From JBOGED01 sp050743625 (GTDB lineage Bacteria; Actinomycetota; Nitriliruptoria; Euzebyales; Egibacteraceae): DNA of 9,046 nucleotides. The stretch is taken from NCBI GenBank assembly GCA_050743625.1, contig JBOGED010000161.1, positions 1-9,046 on the forward strand, written 5' to 3'. The notes beneath the pieces were generated by a model. That model made no database searches. It was not told where the DNA came from and worked only from the letters and a program-made list of their open reading frames with translations. Positions 7,301-9,046 of the stretch are shown one piece after another; position 1 is the first letter of the stretch, and each line of letters begins with the position of its first letter. Made by a program: the position numbers and the translations under genes.

Positions 7301-7424
7301 CGATCGGGAGCAGAGCATCGCCGCCGGCGCTTCCGACTACATCGCGAAGCCCGTCGACGTGGACCAGCTGCTGTCGCTCATGCGCGTGTGGCTCGCAACC
7401 GAGGGGTCATCTCTTGGTGGGTAG
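1323..7424 (+). CDS. Giant soluble poly-HAMP hybrid histidine kinase (HAMP array-GAF-HisKA-HATPase-REC-REC-REC)
   Basis: This 2033-aa hybrid sensor kinase is predicted to autophosphorylate on His and pass phosphate to receiver domains. No membrane segment or signal peptide is visible, so it should be cytoplasmic. Domains in order: two divergent HAMP units (about 12-107); eleven tandem 92-aa units (108-1119), each pairing a HAMP-like half (EVGTEGKLGGQA type) with a canonical HAMP half (ARGDLSQKITVEAKGE type); a GAF domain (about 1130-1290) after NKEQDWLKTN; a coiled coil (about 1292-1362); HisKA with phospho-acceptor His1372 in SHELRTPLN; and HATPase_c with N-box Asn1492, DTGIGIP (1533-1539) and KYGGTGLGLS (1560-1569). 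A Pro-rich linker (about 1603-1619) leads to three receivers. REC1 (about 1637-1754) keeps Asp1688 and Lys1737 but has Ser1645 in the acidic pair and Gly1718 at the Thr/Ser switch. REC2 (about 1758-1880) has Asp1811, Thr1841 and Lys1863 but lost the acidic pair (Ser1766, Arg1767). REC3 (about 1905-2026) is complete, with Asp1912/1913, Asp1957, Thr1987 and Lys2009. The HAMP part closely resembles fungal Nik1/Os-1. The phosphatase gene follows after 3 bases, so the two are probably coupled. The signal sensed is unknown. Confidence 0.95.
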   Translation: MAAINTVSAADLHDLLAAMRAVRDGDFSVRLPARGNGLMGEIRAAFNDVAGLNAQVSDDIKRVTEAVVKGDLAQRIALENTDRPIKGDFERIGKNVNGMVAQLGTFSAEVSRVALQVGTEGALGGQAKVEGVSGAWKELTDNVNSMASNLTNQVRNFAQVATAVARGDLSQKITVEAKGEVAAMADTLNSVTDTLSSFAAEVTRVAREVGTEGILGGQAEVPNVSGVWKGLTDNVNVMASNLTTQVRNIAQVARAMARGDLSQKITVEAKGEVAAMADTLNLVTDTLRAFADEVTRVAREVGTEGKLGGQARVEGVSGTWKDLTDSVNSMASNLTGQVRDIAQVTTAVANGDLSQKITVDVRGEMLELKNTINTMVDQLSSFADEVTRVAREVGTEGKLGGQAEVKGVSGTWRHLTENVNSMASNLTGQVRNISQVATAVARGDLSQKITVEAKGEVAVLAETINSMTDTLRAFADEVTRVAREVGTEGKLGGQARVQGVSGTWSDLTDNVNFMASNLTNQVRAIAQVTTAVANGDLSQKITVDVKGEIAELKNTINTMVDQLSSFAAEVTRVAREVGTEGRLGGQAQVRGVSGTWSDLTDSVNSMASNLTGQVRAIAQVTTAVAKGDLSQKIMVDVKGEIAELKDTINTMVDQLSSFADEVTRVAREVGTEGILGGQAEVEGVSGTWRQLTQSVNSMASNLTGQVRNISQVATAVARGDLTQKITVEAKGEVAVLAETINSMTDTLRAFADEVTRVAREVGTEGSLGGQARVEGVAGTWKDLTDSVNFMASNLTSQVRNIAQVATAVARGDLTQKITVEARAEILELKNTINTMVDQLSSFADEVTRVAREVGTEGKLGGQAQVQGVSGTWRDLTDSVNSMASNLTGQVRNIAQVTTAVAKGDLTRHITVDVKGELAELKDTINTMVDRLSSFADEVTRVAREVGTEGKLGGQARVKGVSGTWKDLTDNVNIMADSLTVQVRDIAQVTTAVATGDLSKKITVNVRGELQELKDTINTMVDQLSSFAAEVTRVAREVGTEGKLGGQARVRGVSGTWKDLTDNVNIMADSLTAQVRAITEVATAVTQGDLTRSITVKAQGEVAALTETINQMIGNLAGTTQRNKEQDWLKTNVARISSLMQGQRDLQTVSRLIMSELTPTVGAQHGAFFLRNIDDGRYDAENDLRLVASYGYSAGKGVPTRFRFGESLVGQAAVEKAPILVTQAPSDYVRVSSGLGDAVPVNLVVLPILFEDDVLGVIELASLRAFNDVDRMFLGQVIDTIGVVLSTIIANTRTEELLTESQRLASELQAQQEELRQTNQELQENARLLADQNRNIEVKNREIEIARLGLEEKAQQLALSSKYKSEFLANMSHELRTPLNSLLILAKLLADNQERNLTERQIEFARTIQTAGTDLLDLINDILDLSKVEAGRMAIVPTQVRLADVCAGGEESFRLVAEERKLEFTVGKLAGMPEMIVTDEQRLQQVLRNLLSNAFKFTERGSVKLSIGPVPSEIRLSSPVLLAAEHVVAFSVTDTGIGIPSDKLQQVFEAFQQADGTTSRKYGGTGLGLSISREIARLLGGELQATSTVGEGSVFTLYLPYAYQPPPLPPQPEEPRPSPALSEPVKVGDDRDSIAGGDRTLLIVESDDALARSTIELGREHGFKTVRVPRGPSALALAREFSPDAILLDTELPYMDGGTLLTLLKQDARLRHIPVHVLGPPDARQDSLRGGAFGFTAKPVRHAEVAEAIERLAAYTNGDRHRLLVISRGDREHEAIGTLLSGLAGVEVIAVTGSEEALGALGERRADCIVVDLQVDAATGFGFLEQVSIDEYLRAVPVIVYTGQEREEEIETRLVSYARTIVLKEASSPGRLLDEVTLFLHRRTDQLPEGHRTMPGSDHDGNVFQGKKALIVDDDIRNVFALTSVLEREDMAVLFAENGRDGLATLEEHPDIAIVLMDVMMPEMDGHEATAAIRHIPRFATLPIIALTAKAMKGDREQSIAAGASDYIAKPVDVDQLLSLMRVWLATEGSSLGG
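1644..4679 (+). repeat. Eleven in-frame tandem repeats of 276 bp encoding double-HAMP units
   Basis: Eleven contiguous units of exactly 276 bp (92 codons) with no insertions or deletions start at 1644, 1920, 2196, 2472, 2748, 3024, 3300, 3576, 3852, 4128 and 4404. Each encodes a half beginning (A/D)EVTRVAREVGTEG, then VSGTWxDLTDxVNxMA, then (V/T)TAVAxGDLxQKITV and ending in SSFA or RAFA. Second halves fall into two types: VEAKGEVA...TDTLRAFA (units 1, 2, 4, 7) and VDVKGEIAELK...VDQLSSFA (units 3, 5, 6, 9, 10). Unit 8 is a hybrid, and unit 11 is a divergent relative of the first type. The first and last units are the most divergent. Nucleotide identity is very high in places: 2421-2506 is identical to 3801-3886, and 2688-2764 to 3516-3592. 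Confidence 0.97.
7416..7421 (+). promoter_or_regulatory. Ribosome binding site of the phosphatase gene inside the kinase 3' end
   Basis: GGTGGG lies in the last codons of the kinase gene, 6 bases before the ATG at 7428. The kinase stop codon (TAG, 7422-7424) sits between the site and the start. This arrangement favours translational coupling and roughly matched production of the two proteins. No room exists for a separate promoter between the genes, though one inside the kinase gene cannot be ruled out. Confidence 0.55.
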
Positions 7425-7427
7425 GTC

Positions 7428-9014
7428 ATGACGAGTTTCTCGGACGTCCCTGCCACGATCTTGGTGGTCGACGACAGGGACGAGAACATCGTCGCGCTCA
7501 GAGCCGTGCTCGACCCGTTGGGTCACCGGCTGTTGATGGCCAGGTCCGGTATCGAAGCCCTGCGCTACCTGCTTACCCACGATATCGCGCTTATCCTTCT
7601 TGATGTCCATATGCCCGGTATGACTGGCTTTGAGACGGCAGCTCGGATCAAGGAGCGAGAGCGGACTCGCGACATTCCGATCATCTTCCTGACCGCGTAC
7701 AGCAACGACGTCACACATGCCGTCCAGGGATTCTCCCATGGCGCCGTCGACTACCTCACCAAGCCGATCGACGCGGCGGTCCTAAGAGCGAAGGTCGCGG
7801 TCTTCATCGAGCTCTACCAAAAGACGCGGCTGCTCGCCAAGCGTCTGGACCAGCACTTCGAGGCGGAGGCGCGTACCTTACGCAAGCTGGCCGATGCCGC
7901 CGTCGTCATCAACTCGACGCTGTCCCTGAAGGACATCCTGGCGGTCATCAGCACGAGCGCGCAGGAGATCATCGGTGCCCGTGAGGCCCAAGCGGTCGCC
8001 GCGACCGGTGGCGAGGTTTCGGAGGTTGCCCGTCTCGCGTTGGAGCATGACGCGCCGGTCAGGATGACAAGGGCGGACATCAAGGATGCCCTCGCCTCAC
8101 GCGGGCTGGTCGATGTTCCCGAGGGCCATCCGCTGCTCGAAGGTTGGTTGGCCGTCCCGGTGATCGGCCGGACGGGTCACCGGCTGGGAGCGATCCACGT
8201 CGCCGACAAGGTCGTTGGTGAGTTCAACGAGAGTGATCAGATGATCCTCTTGCAGCTCGCTCAGCTCGCGGCCGTCGCGATCGAGAATGCCGACCGTTAC
8301 GAGCAAGAGCACCGCATCGCGGCGACGCTGCAGCGCAGCCTGCTGCCAGCCTCGCTCCCGACGTTGCCGGGTCTCGAGCTTGCCCCGCAATACCAGCCGG
8401 GTCGCGCGGGAACCCAGGCGGGTGGGGATTGGTACGACGTGTTCCCACTGGACGACGAGCGAGTCGCCTTGACCGTCGGCGACGTCGTCGGTCGGGGGCC
8501 GCGCGCCGCCGCCCTCATGGGCCAGCTGCGGACGGGCATCCGTGCGTACGCCATCCACGGCCTCCGGCCGGCGGAGCTGATGAGCAGTCTCGGCCAGCTG
8601 CTGTTGGATCTCAGTGAGACGGCGATGGCGACCGCGGTCTACGGTGTCCTCGACGTGACGGCGCGTACGCTTGAGCTGGTCAGCGCGGGACACCCACCTC
8701 CGGTGCTCGTGACACCGAGTAGTCCCGCTCGATACCTCGCACTCGACCCCAACCTCCCGCTCGGCGTGCTCGCTCCGGAGGCCTATGCCACCTCGGAGTT
8801 CGAGCTGCCCGCGTGGTCGACGCTCGTCCTCTACACCGACGGGCTGGTCGAAGACCGCTCCCTGCCAATCGATGAGGGCCTCGCGCACCTGCTGAAGATC
8901 GTCGACGCGCACGCCGATGGCGATGTCGAACGCCTGGGATGCGAGCTTCTCGACGCGATGGTGCCCGACGAGCGAGCCGACGACGTCGCAATCCTGGCGG
9001 CCCGCTTAAGGTAG
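7428..9014 (+). CDS. Response regulator with GAF and SpoIIE/RsbU-type PP2C phosphatase domains
   Basis: This 528-aa cytoplasmic protein is predicted to be a phosphorylation-controlled Ser/Thr phosphatase. The receiver domain (about 9-128) is complete: Asp15/Asp16, phospho-acceptor Asp59 in LILLDVHMPG, Thr89 and Lys112 in TKP. A helical linker leads to a GAF domain (about 148-290). The PP2C domain (about 295-527) begins at RIAATLQRSLLP and has the metal-binding motifs AGGDWYD (331-337, Asp334 and Asp337), VGDVVGRG (350-357, Asp352), LYTDGLVE (468-475, Asp471) and RADDVAIL (516-523, Asp518/519). The usual GHG of the second motif is GRG here (Arg356). Family members such as RsbU dephosphorylate STAS-domain anti-sigma antagonists and so release an alternative sigma factor. 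The receiver would let a kinase, most simply the one encoded just upstream, control this. The target protein is not in the window. The gene has two TTA leucine codons (7878-7880 and 9006-9008), which are rare in such high-GC genomes. Confidence 0.94.
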   Translation: MTSFSDVPATILVVDDRDENIVALRAVLDPLGHRLLMARSGIEALRYLLTHDIALILLDVHMPGMTGFETAARIKERERTRDIPIIFLTAYSNDVTHAVQGFSHGAVDYLTKPIDAAVLRAKVAVFIELYQKTRLLAKRLDQHFEAEARTLRKLADAAVVINSTLSLKDILAVISTSAQEIIGAREAQAVAATGGEVSEVARLALEHDAPVRMTRADIKDALASRGLVDVPEGHPLLEGWLAVPVIGRTGHRLGAIHVADKVVGEFNESDQMILLQLAQLAAVAIENADRYEQEHRIAATLQRSLLPASLPTLPGLELAPQYQPGRAGTQAGGDWYDVFPLDDERVALTVGDVVGRGPRAAALMGQLRTGIRAYAIHGLRPAELMSSLGQLLLDLSETAMATAVYGVLDVTARTLELVSAGHPPPVLVTPSSPARYLALDPNLPLGVLAPEAYATSEFELPAWSTLVLYTDGLVEDRSLPIDEGLAHLLKIVDAHADGDVERLGCELLDAMVPDERADDVAILAARLR

Positions 9015-9034
9015 GTGTTGTGTGTAGCATTCCG

Positions 9035-9046
9035 GCGGTATACCGC
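9035..9046. promoter_or_regulatory. 12-bp perfect palindrome GCGGTATACCGC at the window end
   Basis: The last twelve bases form a perfect palindrome starting 20 bases after the phosphatase stop codon, and the right arm may continue beyond the window. The same GTATACCGC stands at the very start of the window. It could be an operator shared by two transcription units, or the two ends may belong to a repeated or circular sequence. As a hairpin it is short, with no visible U-run, so a terminator is poorly supported. The intervening bases 9015-9034 hold nothing recognisable. Confidence 0.35.

Noticed and set aside
9015..9046. Intrinsic terminator after the phosphatase gene
   Set aside because: The only palindrome is short, leaves practically no loop and ends at the window edge without a visible U-run, so a terminator cannot be supported.

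Overview
The window looks like chromosome from a high-GC actinomycete-type bacterium. All three genes have strongly G/C-biased third codon positions, and proteins of these three kinds are common in soil actinomycetes. No species can be named from the sequence. All genes are on the + strand and packed tightly: there is no gene-free stretch over 100 bases and no RNA gene, insertion sequence or CRISPR array.

Layout: (1) bases 47-1225 encode an acyl-CoA dehydrogenase of the ACAD10/ACAD11-like subgroup. (2) A 97-base gap holds a perfect 16-bp inverted repeat and a strong ribosome binding site. (3) Bases 1323-7424 encode a very large (2033 aa) soluble hybrid histidine kinase. Half of it is a tandem array of eleven 92-aa double-HAMP repeats preceded by two divergent HAMP units. 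Then come a GAF domain, a coiled coil, a HisKA/HATPase_c kinase core and three receiver domains, two of them degenerate. (4) Three bases later, bases 7428-9014 encode a receiver-GAF-PP2C (SpoIIE/RsbU-type) phosphatase of 528 aa.

The kinase and phosphatase look like one translationally coupled signalling pair. The inferred scheme is that the poly-HAMP chain and GAF domain set the activity of the kinase core. The phosphorylation state of the receivers would then control the phosphatase, which in this family dephosphorylates an anti-sigma-factor antagonist (STAS protein) in partner-switching pathways. Neither the STAS/anti-sigma partners nor an HPt relay domain is in the window. The acyl-CoA dehydrogenase has no obvious functional tie to the signalling pair.

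The most notable element is the HAMP array. In repeat sequence and period it closely resembles fungal group III kinases (Nik1/Os-1), and it carries higher-order duplication and long stretches of exact nucleotide identity that suggest recent expansion or gene conversion. The two ends of the window also share one palindromic motif centred on GTATAC.
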